Origin: Theocolax elegans | Taxonomy: Eukaryota > Arthropoda > Insecta > Hymenoptera > Cerocephalidae | Assembly: GCA_026168455.1 (NCBI GenBank) | Contig: CM047428.1 | Span: 84,152,594-84,216,593, forward strand | Length of the DNA stretch: 64,000 nucleotides | Direction of reading: 5' to 3' | Part shown: positions 38,619 to 52,427 of the stretch, in pieces | Layout: each line of letters opens with the position of its first letter | Numbering within the stretch: the first letter of the stretch is position 1 | The notes under the pieces: model-generated | What the model saw: the letters and a program-made list of their open reading frames with translations, nothing else | What the model was told of the DNA's origin: nothing | Database searches by the model: none | Made by a program: the position numbers and the translations under genes

Positions 38619-39014
38619 AATATACTAATCGATCTGTATACGTGTATATATATAAAAGTGGAATTTGAACTCGAGAACGTAATTTTGAATGCACCGCATC
38701 TAAGCGAGTTTAATCTCGTTGCCCCGGTTTTTCGCGCGCTACTCCTACGCTTCGCAGAGCCAAGAACCCGAGAGGCAGGGTGGAGGGAAGGTCATCCATG
38801 ATTATGCTATAAGCCCGATAATCCGATCGGACGCGTAACTATCCAGAAAATGCGACGGAGCTCGACGTATTAATGGTATACGAGGCCTACGGGCAGCCGA
38901 CTTGGAAGGCGATGCGCTGCGCTTCCCTCGGTATATCCCTCGTGCGCGGCCCTTCTCCTTCGATTAAGTAATTATTACACGACCACTACCACCTGACTAC
39001 CCAGGAAAATTTGG

Positions 39015-39045
<31 letters not shown>

Positions 39046-42000
39046 TCCCTGACCCGCTCCTACAACTTTGGTAAACTCGTCACTTTCCTTTATGCTCACC
39101 TTTACAAATACGTTACAACCTCTGTCCTGCCTGCTATCTTATTTACCTTAATCGTACCTTCTAAATCAATTGCTACCTCTCACCAAATATATTTACAGCA
39201 CGCTATGTAAACGATGGAAATGCGAGTTAAATGTGATAATATTAGTATTACGTAAAAATAGGATTTTAAAGATTAATAGAGTTCTACCCGAGAGCAATAT
39301 TTTCAAAAATTTAACTATAAGGAAATTTAGAAAGTTAGAACCATCTATGATTGTATTTTACAAAAGCTCAAATAGTAATAAAAAATTTCACTTTGTTATG
39401 CAGCAAAAATCGTCATCTGTGTATTTATTTTATTATCACGATTAATCGCTAGGTGGCGTCGACACAATCGGAAAAACTAGTAAATGCAGAAATATTACCT
39501 TAATTCGTGTAATAGTCCGTTTCAATGTGTAATATTTTGTACAAGTGGTAATTTAAATTTTGAAATGGTAATTGTGACAGTACATTTAGTGTGTCCTTGG
39601 TTTATCATAAAATTTAATAAATTTCCTCCCGCATATTTCTAAATTTTACGTAAAATTTTTTCTCCTTGTCCTTTGTCAATAGCATGTGACTTATATCCCT
39701 GAACGGTAATAAAGTCTTGTATAAGGTTTGAAGATAACCCATAATTAACAAGCTACCGTGTTTAGGGCATTGCGCAAATGTAATATTTAATTGAAAGGTT
39801 TCCAACTTAATATAGATATATAATATAATATAATTAACGTTATAGTTATAAATAATGAATATAATATTAAATATATTAAAATAATAATATTATAAATAAT
39901 GTTTATAATTGTAAAGCCTCAAAATTTTAATAAGCTTATATTTTTGTACGAGCGAACCCTTATTTACAGTTTCAGTGATTTTTTCGTCTGAAGATTCGTA
40001 GGTATTCTTTTAAATAAATAAACTATATCTGATGATGAAATAAATGATTAACAAGGTAATATTGTAAATATAATTTTGTATGCAAAATACCGTGCTTGTA
40101 ATAATAGAATATTAATAAAACATAATTTATATTTTATAACAGTACTATAAATAAAATCATTAAATTGTACTAAAAAAATAATTCTTTTTTCCCCTTTTGA
40201 GAGAAATTTCGTATTAAAAATTACAAAATATTTTGTAAAAATCACAATAGTTTCTAGTAAAATTTACAAAAGTTATAGTAAATATTACAAGAATTATAGT
40301 AAATTTTATTATAATCTATACTAATTTTTACTAGAAACTATAGTAATTTTCCTAATTTGTCAGTCTGGAATTCATTTACTAGACACTATTATCATTTTTA
40401 ATCTAAACTTTTTCTTAGTGTGTATGTTTAATACAAAAAATATTAATGTATTTTATTTAATTTATTATAATTGAATATTTTTTTGAGTTAAAACTTGAGT
40501 ATAGTTAAAAGAATATCTTGAATATAATTAAAGCTCTGAGACCCGCCGCATTACACTTTAAGGTGTTCTACAGGTACGCGTTCAAAATATTATGAAAATG
40601 GATTTATTGAAGATAATGATTGAATACTCTAACGATCGATGTTTAAAATAATGTTAAAATATTGGAGAAAATCATGAAGTGAATAAGTGAACTAAAATTG
40701 AAGCAACATGAGAAACACATATGGAAAAGTTAATTGCGGCCTATTTATTGAAAAGTTGGGCACGCTCGAACCGATGGGGCTTCCTCGCGTCCGAGAGCTT
40801 TCCAAGGCCTTCGATCCTTTATTATCAAAGTTCCGTACAGTTTTATATCCGGCGTCATTTGTGTTTTTCCTCTTTGAGTTCGTTATATATGTTTAGCCAG
40901 GGCTACACTTTTATCCTTATGTTTTCCCCCGGTATGATATTTTTATTGAGTTTTACGAATCGTATAATTTTGATAAAACTGATCGCTTGTAAATCTCTTT
41001 CGATGTTTAACTTTCGGAATTATTACGTTTGTTCGGCAGCCCGTTTAACGCGTACGTATAAACGTATATCCCCCGTAAATATACCGATCGAAATTAAAAT
41101 ACTTTATAAACGCGTTATTAAAGTTTTATAATTTCGATGAAAAGGCCGAGTTAATTAATTTATACCTCGTGTCGCGACGCTTTCAAAATTATTGCCACGC
41201 GGATCTTTGCTTCCGAACACGGTTTTATATCGAGTCAAGAGAATTTCGTCGAGATTTATTTTCAACAGGTGACAGGTAGGTATATATACATCGTCGTCGG
41301 GTGAGCTCCTTTTTTTTCGACCAGGTTTATTATCGTCGGTGCATCGTTTAAAAAGGCTCGAAGATAGAATGTTGTATTTTAAGGAAATTGTATCGTTTTA
41401 ATGTTTTACAGATTATCGAAGAAAATGAGAATCGAGGTATAGAGGCGCGATGCACTAAAAATATTGCAAACTTATCGACTGCGGATTATACGGAGGTTGA
41501 TATTACTTATAACTCGGTGCGAGAGGTCACTTTCAATTAAAGAGCTGATGTATGCATTAAACTTGGCTGGCTAGGACAACGAGTTCTAAACAATTTTTCT
41601 CTTCCCTTTACTGTCACGGCACGCTGCTCACCGTAATTAGATTTTCTTCCTTTTCGTACGAGACACGCGCGTCTTTTTTCTTTTTTTTTATCACTTTAGT
41701 AATTACTTCTTCGGACATTGTTTTATACACCGCGTATACGCTTAAAGTTCTACTCGTTCGCGTATCATACACATATACAAGCTGTATAAATCATTTCTTT
41801 GAGAAAATATAACGAGCCGTTGGTAGTCCCTTGATTCCTAGAAAATCTAGCAATTGTGTACGTTATTACTTTTCGTATAACGAAGCTCACTTTCGAGATA
41901 CTGTGCGTGTGGATTACTGCCGCTGTGTAACCGCATTTCGCGAAGAGAAAAAAAGTTCTATACAGGTGTACGACGGTGTTAAACATCGTCTCGAGTAATA

Positions 42001-45000
42001 CTTTAACGAGGCAAAGATACATATTTAAACAAGTTCTTAATAAATTATTGTACTTCCCGGGCACCAATTAAAAGTACTCTTTCTACAATAACGTTCTCCG
42101 TTTGTAATTATTTATTTTTCCTTTCGCCTTGAATTCAAAAACACACGATGTATACGTAAATATACAAATATAGGTCGCATAAATATGAATGAAGTAAATA
42201 TGCGATACATTGTAAAAAATCGTTTATCCTTTTAATTCATCGCACGTCGATGTTGATAAAATAGTGGCTTATATATCGATATAAAAAGTTTGAAAATACG
42301 AACCATCGAAACTTTCTTTTCTTATCGATTTCTTTCTTTGTAAGACATCCTCCTCGCAATATGTACGAAATTCATCAATCCAAAGTCCACCCGGCTGTCC
42401 TATTTTCTTCCTGTCGCTCTTCCTTCCTTTTTTTCATTCACGCCCTCTGGTCAATATATACACATACATACACACACATAGCGAAACTTTGCGCTAGGAG
42501 GATTAATAAATTTGTCACCCCTCTTCTCTCCTCCTCTGTCTTTTTTTGCTAAAGTGACTTTTTTATCATTAAAACAGTTTAGGTGTCATGTTTTACGTAT
42601 CATGGATCACGAATTGATTATTTGCACATCGCCGTCGATGAAGTCCGTTGAATTTGTAACCGGATCAACGAATGCGAAAAAGTTTAAAGTAATCATAAAA
42701 AATCTTGGAAAAAAGTATCCATTTTCGAGGTATTACACTTTAAAAATTAATTTTACAAGTTTAAGTGATGCGAGAAGAATAAAAAAATTTTTAGATTAAC
42801 GTATCGAGGTATTTTTCGTAGAATAGTCGTTAAGCGTAAAGCGGATTAAAAAAGATCATTCATATTGTCTTCGGTGTGCACATGGGTAACTCGATCAAAG
42901 CAATTAGCTAACCAAAGCAAAGCAATCTCTTTTTTAAGTTAATATTGATGCGCGATGAGTTTAATTGACGTTAAAAATCTTCATATCTCGTAGTTTTCGA
43001 CCAATGATACTTTCCGCGCGTCTGAAACTTGCTTGTCAATCACAAGGTGAACGTATATAACAACGTGTATCGCAATTTCATATTTGCGAAATAATTTAAA
43101 TCGAGCAATTAACCGACATATCGGAAACAATAACACTTGAGATGCAAAAGAAGACGGACGAGTGAAGTGAAGCGTGGAATAACGAGAACTCTAAATAGCA
43201 CGACACGCATAACAGTTATAAGTAAATAAATAACGAGATAACGATATATACGAATAACAAAAAATATTATCTTTCTCATTGGCGTATGGATATGCATCTT
43301 ACCTCGATCGATAATATCGGAAAAATAACGAAATTTAACATATCGCGTGTATTTTATGAAAATACGATACAACGCTCGCGTCGGCGAGTGTTTTAAAAAG
43401 TCAAAAACAATCCAAGATAAAAGGAAGTGACGAATTACGAAAAGTGACGCGTATGAACGTACACGTGCACACACGCTTCCCCGTACGATTTAGCCTCGGC
43501 GGAGAAAGAAAAAAGTCGCGTCTCGTTTCGTCAACGATACTGTCGATCAAAGAACCGCCGGTTCATCCGACCTTGAAGTGTAAATTGACAGCAATTTGTA
43601 AGTGTACGAACGTCCGAAAACGTTGCTCCAACTGAACAAACATACACACGACGCCTCTTTTTCTTCCCGTTTGAAAAAGGCGGGACAATCGAAATTGTTT
43701 CAACTTTGTCGAACGTCATTTTCTTCTCTGTCTTCTTCGACGAGGCTGTACATACATATTTTTCCCTCGAACTTTCCTCGTAATTCTTGGCTCGCATCCT
43801 CGAAGGAGTTTCGTATATCTCGATTACTCGCTCGTTTTCGCGGTCGAATAATTCATAAGTCTATTCATAGAACTCCCTCGGATTTTTAAGATTCGTATAT
43901 GCAAAATTTATACTGTTTTTCTCATTTAATTTTGTAATCCAAGGTTCGGGCCGGCTGTCTTAATATAATCGTCAACTCGAGGAAAACTTTGCATTTCCTT
44001 GGATTCGGGTGTATAAACATCGACGTTCCGGTGCATTTTCGAGACGACCTCTTCGTTTTACGAGTTGGATTAAATTACGTTTATCTACGTTTTTTCTGTT
44101 AGACTCGGTAATATGTATAAGCGCGCGGATACATTTTTTCTATACTACCTCGTGGGACGATGCAGTAGCGCGCACTCGCACTCGCAATCACACATGTACG
44201 TATGTACATCTATATCCGTATTAATAGAAAATGAAAGAGTGTGGCCTGGATACGACGCGATGCGGAGAGGATGTAAATTCAATTCATGGAAATGTTAATT
44301 AACGCGTAATGTAATTGCAACGCCTTGAGTCGACAAAGCTCCCGGTTATGTTATTGATTCGATTAAGGAAACGAATAATAAGGCCAACCGCTTCCAGTGT
44401 AAAATAATCGCTATCCGTGACGAGACGTTTAGCATTGCACAGCTGGATTTGAAAAATTATCTCAACTGCGGATCGTTTTAATCGCATCATCTTGTTCATT
44501 AACGTTAACAAATTACACAGTTTTACACAAAACGTCAATATGAAAAGTTATCAAGTACGAATATATCCATTAATGTAACGTCTTACTAGAATGCCTGCCA
44601 ATCCCAAGAAAAGTTCCAGATTTTTCGAGATTTACCTGAAACATATAAATAGTTTCTTATTAGAATTATATAAAAAATGTGTATAATATATTGTTCATTT
44701 AAATAGATGACGAACGTAATATAGTTACATGAATCTATCATTTCCAACCCGAAAATCGTGCTTGAAAAATTAAATTAAAAAATTTCGCAATATAGTCTCT
44801 AAACGGGTACTAAGTCTAATACAACAAACAATGAGATTTAAATTACGTATACGTAAAAATTGTTCAACGAGATCAAGAGAGATTGAAGTTCAGTCATGAA
44901 ACATCTATGAAATTTATCATTTAAATTATTATTCTAAAAAACTAAAACAATTTTTCCTAACTCCAGCACGTGCGAAATGAAATCACCTATTTGGCGTATT

Positions 45001-45757
45001 TGTATAACGTGAAGCGACCAAAGCCCCGTCTGCCTATTGATACCGGATTTCTTTTTGGATTTCACCTGATATGAATTCATATTTGTCTCGTACCAATCGA
45101 CAAATAATAATACAACTACGCCATTTATGTCTTTGAATTAACAACAATTAGAATTATATGAAGAAATTGAATTAATTTTGTGCTGAAGCCATTTTAAGGT
45201 CAGCTTTTCATGCATAAACTACTCGATGTATTTCACATTTATTGAAGAAACGAGGAATGTCATAAGTAATTTTACTGATCGTGACTTCACCGTTGCATCG
45301 TACCATTGTTTTCATCATTCGTTAATAATACACTTTTAAATCCAAAAAGTAAAATTGATATGGTTTTGTTATTGTGTAGCGAATCTCGCATACTTAACTG
45401 CAATTTTGATGAATAAATAATTAAATGTTTTATTTAGTTAGAAAATGATAGTAAAAAAATTGGTCAAGTTACACATTTCCGCTGCGTCGTCATCTTCGCC
45501 TCTTTTTATATTTATCGTGCTTTATTCAAATTACACATATCTGTGCATTTTTTGGCGCACGATAATGTATGTTATAAATAACAGGAATCTTGGATAACCG
45601 CGCATTTAAGTTAAATATAATAGAATGTTACCTTATGTTTGGAAATATTTAATGTTATGGACATTTGAATTAATCAGCATGGTCCCAACATCCCCCTAAG
45701 AGTGGTACTTGCGCGACAGCGCCGCTTAAACTGATGAAAATTTTTTTTTATCAGACT
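38619..45757. other. noncoding DNA, no gene supported
   Basis: A GC-rich, CpG-rich block lies at about 38690-39060, ending in a CT microsatellite. A frame at 40721-41131 (136 codons) is hydrophobic and arginine-rich with no recognisable domain. At 40247-40262 and 40326-40341 a 16-nt sequence (ATAGTTTCTAGTAAAA) occurs as an inverted pair. A 65-codon ATG frame at 42602-42799 reads like protein but has no known motif. The remainder is A+T-rich. Confidence 0.55.
39015..39039. repeat. (CT)12 microsatellite
   Basis: There are twelve CT units, followed after one A by a further CTCTCTCCC. Confidence 0.95.
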
Positions 45758-45759
45758 TA

Positions 45760-46025
45760 GATTGAAAAAAACTAAGTTTTCTCACGTGTAAAATGATATA
45801 AAGATTTATTTAACAATGCTTTTGGTTAGTAATGTGGAAAATTGCAGGCGTATTTTATAGAGAAAATCTTATTTCGCTGTGCGGAAGAATAACTGATTGT
45901 CCATCGCAGTATCAATTTTTCTCTACAAAACACACTTTCAATTCACCATATTTTCATCCAGAAACTTATTTATAAATAAATCTTTACATCATTTTACACG
46001 TGGGAAAACTTAGTTTTTTACAATC
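45760..46025. mobile_element. 266-bp MITE with 52-bp terminal inverted repeats and TA flanks
   Basis: The first 52 nt and the complement of the last 52 nt agree at 49 positions; shared blocks include CTAAGTTTTC, CACGTGTAAAATGAT and AAAGATTTATTT. Both ends abut TA (45758-45759 and 46026-46027), fitting a Tc1/mariner-type TA duplication. Weaker inverted similarity continues inward to the centre (ATTTTATAGAGAAAAT against the complement of TTTTTCTCTACAAAAC), so the element can fold almost completely into a hairpin. It has no coding capacity. A possible relic of one end is at about 28199-28250. Confidence 0.88.
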
Positions 46026-46677
46026 TACATTTGTTAAATTAGCTAAATAAGTGGGTTAAGAAGAATTTGTGTCAGCGGTGATGTGTTGATATGCTAAGAA
46101 ATTTCAATTCGATACGATCTTAAATAAATAACACTTATTGTACCGAGTAAGCGAATTTCGCTTCCATTTACAAAAGAACTCTCGCATATCCCACAAAAAC
46201 GAATCTTCTTCAGGCGACGCTATCGACGCGCCAAGTTAGGTTCAGCAAATTGTTCTTTTCAATTCAATCATTATTGATATGAGTACAAGAACACGAGGAA
46301 ACGATCGTTCTCCATTGTGTAATAATAACGAGAAAAGAAAAAGTGACCGCAAGTGCGTATACAGCCAATTAATTAAGCAACCGAGCAAAGTGGAATGAAG
46401 AAAAAAAAGAGGACGGATGAGCGCAATAAAGGATATTTTGTACAAACGCGAATCGCTGAGAGAAAATTGAATACTCGAACGTACAACGGGACATAATGAA
46501 ACGTCAGCGCTCGGTCGGCTTATCGAATGAATTTGCAGCGGTCGATTGGTCGTTTTCCTTCCTTCCTGCCTTCCTTCCTTCCGCCCGCACCCCATCCCTC
46601 CTCGTCGCGCGAGCGCGCGCGTCTTTCAACGAGAATAATTAGCGTACGAATTAGCAACGGGGAGATAGAGACAAGAA

Positions 46678-46710
46678 GGGAGAGGGAGAGAGAGGGAGAG
46701 AGAGGGAGAG
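46678..46710 (+). repeat. (GAGAGAGG)n purine tract
   Basis: There are four imperfect GAGA-type units in a CpG-rich block. Arrays of GAGAG are binding sites for GAGA-factor proteins in insects (known), but whether they act here is unknown. Confidence 0.85.
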
Positions 46711-47172
46711 CGTAACGGCGTTCTGTTTTTCGATGCGGATTACACGAAGCGCCTTGCGAGGATGGAATCGAGCGAGTCGAGACTCTTGGAAATTGTCGGA
46801 AGTAATGAGACCAGAACCCCGTTGCATCTGCGCTCAACGAGCGGAAGTCGTTGTCGTCCTTTCTACGTCCCCCCTCCCCCTCTCGTGTTGTGGATGGAGA
46901 GGAAAGACCGAGAGACGATGAAAAAGGAGAGACGAGAGACTCGGCGAACAATATCATAGAGAAATGGGCCCGTAAAAATATTAATTACTCGATTTTTAAT
47001 TAAATTCTTTTTCGTCCCATTGGACTCGAGCCGATTAAATTGAAATCCTCGGCTATTCCGCGCAATTTAGGTATTTATGAAAAAGGTAAATATGTTATAT
47101 ACCAAAGTAAATATTTGGTTGTTTGCCATATATTTTAAAATAGTTACGATCCGATAATTAAACCGGCCGCTG

Positions 47173-47220
47173 TATACCTATACCTATACCTATACCTATA
47201 CCTATACCTATACCTACACC
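47173..47220. repeat. (TATACC)7 hexamer repeat
   Basis: Seven perfect TATACC units are followed by one TACACC. It resembles, but is not, the insect telomere unit TTAGG/CCTAA. Confidence 0.95.
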
Positions 47221-48297
47221 GATGATCCAGTCCGACCAACATCGACGAATAATTAACTTTCGTACTCGCATGCTCACTATTATTTGAAATGCAAACCTCG
47301 CATATACTGCACGGGTTACCGACAACTTATAATCCTAAAAATACCGCTATACCGCTTTTATTCAACAGTTCATTCGTTTAATTTGATAATTACGAATTTT
47401 CTCACACTATGTTACTCAATTTCTCAAAGTGTTTACTTTCAAATTATCCCTCTCGAGTAATAAACGCGTTTAATCATTTATAACGTAAACATATACCGAT
47501 TTCTCGATGCAGGAATTAACCTTATAAATATATTGTTTCCCTTTTTTTCCGGACGTGAATTATCTCTTTTAAAATAAAATTGGAAGCCTCGAAAAATATT
47601 TTTCTTTTCTTTTTTTGCAATTTACGATAAAGCCTTGTATAACACGTTGTTACGCGGAGAAAACAAGCCGTTGTAATCTAACGCGAACGTGGACTGCGCG
47701 AAAAAGCATAAACTTTAGAAAAATGTTGATCTTACCCCGTGGAAAAGTGGGTTAACCTAGGAAAATCGTAACTAATGATGATTAAAATATAAATAATAGT
47801 AAAAATGCAAAATGAAAAATATACATAATACGAAATAGTTTGCAAGTTGCAACCCAAGTTATACGGTTCCTCAGTAAAAATCGTATATTCTTTTGATGAG
47901 TAATAAAGGGATTGTATTAATAGAGTAGACGAAACCCTACTATAAAAATGTTGGGGTTAAAAAAATATATAATATTGCTATAATGTATAGGTATTTTTTA
48001 ATACAACTCATATCAACTCGCCAGACGTTTCATCGACATAGCTATATACATCGGAATTTCTACTAGGGAGCATATGTGTCTATATATTTTGGTTACCCGA
48101 TGAAATGCTGTCTCTCACATTTCCCAGCTGTTCATTGTGTAAAATCCAAATTTATCGTAAATTCAAGATATTCTTCATGCTATGAATGCAGATTAAGTTT
48201 AAATCTATTTTTGACCTATAAACCTAGTCTATTTTAATTTTTGTTAAGTTTAATATATAATAAAATTGCATTTATCTTCGTAATTATTGTAAATCGG

Positions 48298-48382
48298 TTG
48301 TAAACAGAGCGAACCGAGTCTAGAGGGATATTCAAGTTCGCTGTTTATAAGGAACTATAAGAACGTACTGCAATTCTTATAG
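48298..48382 (+). other. two adjacent hairpins
   Basis: Hairpin one pairs TAAACAGAGCGAAC (48301-48314, one bulged A or G) with GTTCGCTGTTTA (48336-48347) and extends a few pairs outward, with a 21-nt loop. Hairpin two pairs CTATAAGAA (48355-48363) perfectly with TTCTTATAG (48374-48382) around a 10-nt loop. They are only 4 nt apart. No known RNA family is recognised. Confidence 0.3.
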
Positions 48383-49053
48383 TAAGAACACCCTTTAACT
48401 AAAATAAAATTGAAATTGGGAAAATGAACTTTAAGTAAATATTTAGTTTAGGAATTTTACCGTTTTTGCAGTTTTTGTAATACGTGTTAATGTTTTTACC
48501 GATTAAAACAACGTTTTTATAATTTTACCAATAGAAATAATTACTTATATATTTATCGTCCCATATTCTTATAAAAAAGAAGCAGTTTCATTTGATAAGG
48601 GAATGTACCGAAAGGCGATTAATCACACTATATTTATTAGCAATTTAGTCTGCCTAGTACTGAGATTGAAATGCCTTTTAAGAACTACTTTGTATTAAAA
48701 AATCTATTTCTACGTATAATGTGGAAAGTTATTAAAGTCTAGATATATAAGTAAAAAAAAGTTATCATCAAGCAATTTCAATAAATCAATTTTTTGCAAA
48801 AGGTACACAGATATATATGCTTCGAATTATTAAATCTTTCGGTTCTCGGAGAAAAATCATGCGAAATGGATAAATTTTTTTATGTGCAAAAAAATAGACG
48901 AAGAGAACTTTGAGAAAAATCTTTAAACGCACGAACGCAGGAAATTAGATGGAGAGGACAATCGTAGAAGAGGAGAGAATAAAAACCGGAGATAGTAAAA
49001 TGTTGAATCGAAGCTCGGAAAGAAACTGAATCGGATTACCTCAAAGAGACTCG

Positions 49054-49083
49054 GCCCCCTCCCCCCCTCTCTCTCTCTCTCTT
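49054..49083. repeat. C-rich then (CT)n tract
   Basis: CCCCCTCCCCCCC is followed by about eight CT units. Confidence 0.85.
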
Positions 49084-50595
49084 TATAGATATATATTTGG
49101 ATTCGAGTGTTCGGTGGTAAGCAAAGTTCGAGACATTTCAGATGCTCTCGAGGCGCACACCGGTCGGACTTGTAACAAACACTCACTCGTTATATGTATC
49201 CGTGTATAGACGAGCAAGAACGGAATACGACATAAAGGAACAGAGCAGGAAACGAGCGCTCTGAATTGAATAACGTCTCAAGAACGAGTTAAGCACTGCA
49301 ACCAGGGAGAATGAGAGGGGAGAGTAGGAGCTCACGCCTTCTTCTCTCCCGACAATCGATCAACTTCGAATACAAGCAACCCCGGCTCTTCCCTGCTCTT
49401 CCCTGCTCTTCTCTTCTCTTTGCTTCTCTTCGCTTCTCTCGGGCTCTTTGCTGCAGACCAAATGTAATTTACGCAAAAATTTCGAAGCAATTCGATTGTC
49501 AAAACCAGTTGGACTTTCGATTGGCTATCGTTTACTCTACCTCGAGCTCCTAACGTGTTTTGCGGTCTCCCTTAATGGATCGCGATCGAATTTTCCCCTC
49601 GATAGCAAAATTAATTCTGTATCTCATAGATGTGTTTACCTTCTGCTTTCTTTCTAAATAGTGCTACACGCTGATTGCAGATACATACAATTATTATCCG
49701 TTGTATAAAAAAATTTAATTGGAATAAGAATGTCTGCCGGGTTATATCGTGAATCCTTTGACAGTCGTGAAAAAGATTAAATATGCATTACTCTTAAATT
49801 GGAGAGAATTATCTGGTTCACCCCCGAGAATTTTATCTTATTCTTCTATCAATTTTCTTTCACGTCCTTGAAACTTTGGTCACTTTTGTACGTCAAAGGA
49901 ATTCCCCGAATGGAAAATCGCCTGACGAACTTTGGTTATTGCCAAAGATAAATAATATCTATCTTTTCAAGGCAATCCGGGTAACTCTAGCGGATGAAAC
50001 CCGTTGCCGCTTCGTATACGATCGCCAAGGAATAAAAAATAAATTGTGAAGAATCGTGGGAATGGGAGAGGACGTTTTTGAGAAGAGAAGATGGTATAAT
50101 TGTGAGTAACGAGATAACGATAATATTACAACTGTAAAGAATAAAGTGGTAGGCCAAAATGAAATATAAAGGGAAGTGCAAGCGCATCGCGTCGAAGTAA
50201 GTTACACAAGTAAAGCTCAAAATGAAATTTGGTTGGAAACGATCTCTCGGAGCAAGACGTTGCCACTATAAATATTTATATACACTCTCCATCCAAGTGA
50301 TGCAGTCGCGCGATCTATACGTATATAATACGTACGTGTGTATGTTTGAATTTGCGGTCGAACAAGTTTCACGCAGACTGAATTTCCTTAGCTGCAGTGT
50401 ACGTGTGCCTATGTGTGAGAATATAAATACACAAGCAGCTCAAACAAGAGTGCAAGTTGAAAGAGGGTCGTTTACGTGTTTCTACTTCGTTCCTCTCGAC
50501 TTTCCCGCGCCTCCTCCCTCGTCACCTGCGCACGGCGCACCTCCTCCTTTTCATATCCCGTTTATGCATACAACTCTATGCGCGCAAAAGGCTAG

Positions 50596-50632
50596 GCTGC
50601 TGCTGCTGCTGTTGCTGTTGCTGTTGCTGATG
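50596..50632 (+). repeat. (CTG)n / (TTGCTG)n repeat
   Basis: Five CTG units then TTGCTG units are present. They account for the poly-leucine run in an otherwise unsupported 168-codon frame. Confidence 0.9.
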
Positions 50633-51784
50633 TTCCTCCCGTGTACCTACGCACGCATATATGCATTACGATTGGATTACGCTTCGAGTTTAATCTTTCC
50701 GTGCATGTTGGGTGTGTTGCGCGTGTAAACCTGGATTAAACTAAGTGGATGCGAATGCTCGGTCGTGTTGCCCCCGGATACATCGGGCTCGTCTCTTCTT
50801 CTTCGTCTTCTTCCTCTTCTTTTGACTTTTAGCGCGGTTTTCATTGTAGCCAGCCACGAATATGCCTCGATTCTATTGATTGGGTTTTTCTTTGTTTTGC
50901 GTGCGCTGTCACTTCTGCGACTATTACCCCTCCGTGTGATAAGTAACTCTTCAAAAATTTCCTCGAAACACCTATCAGAGGATGGTGAACGATAAAACCA
51001 CTATTTCAAATTTATATACGTATAAATAATTTGAAAAGTGAGTTGATACGAAAATCTTGCTGCGACTCGTGATATCGTTATAACGAAAAAAAAGAAGAAA
51101 TTGTCACATTTGAGTGTAAGTGACAACCTAAAACACGAAGCGAACGAGCCGAAAGAAGAGAAAACTATAAAACAACGCTTGGAATAAAATAAAATTTTAT
51201 GCGCATTTAACTTGTCAGTGATGTTGACGTTGACATTTTATTTTTACCTCTGTGATACATAAACCGGACAAGAATTACACGAAAATAAAAGAATGAGCCT
51301 GACCGCTTCAACTTTCCCTTTCAACTTTTCATTCTCCGGGGTTCGAAGGTTTTTTCTTCGTCAAGGAATGCTCTACAAAACGGTAAAGAAACGAAAACTC
51401 TTGGTATTATTTTACTGGGAGACTAAACGTAACTCCACGTTTCACTTTGCGTTCGATAATTTTCTTTCCGACGCCTATGTACGCGAGGTTTCAGTTTTAT
51501 CCCGTTACCGAACAATAATTTCATCGAGGAAGCGGCTGAGCGAAAGATAAGCGATATCATCTCGTAATGGAGCCTTAATTTTTTAAATGCGATTATAACG
51601 GAAAATTGGAATCAATATTGAAATTTTCAAAGAGCTTCGAGCTAGAGATAAGATTGAAATATTTAACGTCGTCTTAATTATCGAGTGATCCAATCTAATT
51701 AGATTTATTTTCTTAATTAAGAATTTTGTTACGTTTAAATTTGATTTTTCTTCGAAGTCTCAGATAAAAATAAACTTTCTATTT

Positions 51785-51803
51785 TATATATATATATATA
51801 TAT
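51785..51803. repeat. (TA)9 microsatellite
   Basis: Uninterrupted TA units in A+T-rich DNA. Confidence 0.85.
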
Positions 51804-52427
51804 CTATACATTAAAAATATAGCTACATCCTTTACCAAAAACAGGAAGCAATCGATTAAAAATTTTAATAGGTTTATCGACGATTGTTTCTGTGCCGTTA
51901 TTTATAACTAAAGATTTCATGTAAATTTCTAATATCTTTTTCTGAAAGCAACAGAATTTTAAGAAAATTAAATATCGAATTGCGGTCGTCGTTTTACTTA
52001 CGATTTACTTACTTTTTACAAAATTAGAGTCCATTTGAACATATCAACGTTTGACATCAATTAAATAAAGACAATATATTCTTTTGACAGAAGAATCATT
52101 TTACGTCACTAATTGCACATTTTCTCATAAATTTATTTTTGTAACTCAAACTCATCGGCTTTCCGATAATAGATAAATATACGAATGAAAATAATCCTGC
52201 TCGGTAGATTCTTAATGCGTGGTAAGTGTTACGAATAATGAGTGAACCTACAATTTCGGCACTGGTTGCGATAACGATTGCGAGATAAAGAAAATATTGC
52301 AAATACCGTAGCATTCACGAGATTTTACGGATTATAATTCAATGAGGAAGGGTCGTATATGCCACCCTTCGACGCGTACGAGCCTCGAGAAGTTTAACTA
52401 GAAAACTTGAGGATGGCAAGGAAGAGG

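Noticed and set aside
40721..41131. 136-codon plus-strand frame with hydrophobic stretches
   Set aside because: No recognised family and no supporting splice or start context. The hydrophobicity follows from T-rich DNA.
42602..42799. 65-codon ATG frame with protein-like text
   Set aside because: Short, A+T-driven lysine and isoleucine content, no known motif and no neighbouring exon.
46520..46957. 145-codon minus-strand frame
   Set aside because: The text is serine, leucine and glycine-rich from CT/GGA-type repeats, and three plus-strand frames overlap it.
47173..47220. Interstitial telomere repeat
   Set aside because: The unit is TATACC, not TTAGG/CCTAA, the usual insect telomere unit.
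50222..50728. 168-codon plus-strand frame with an ATG and an 11-leucine run resembling a membrane segment
   Set aside because: The leucines come from a CTG/TTG microsatellite, the rest has no family resemblance, and it lies in a GC-rich block where long chance frames are expected.
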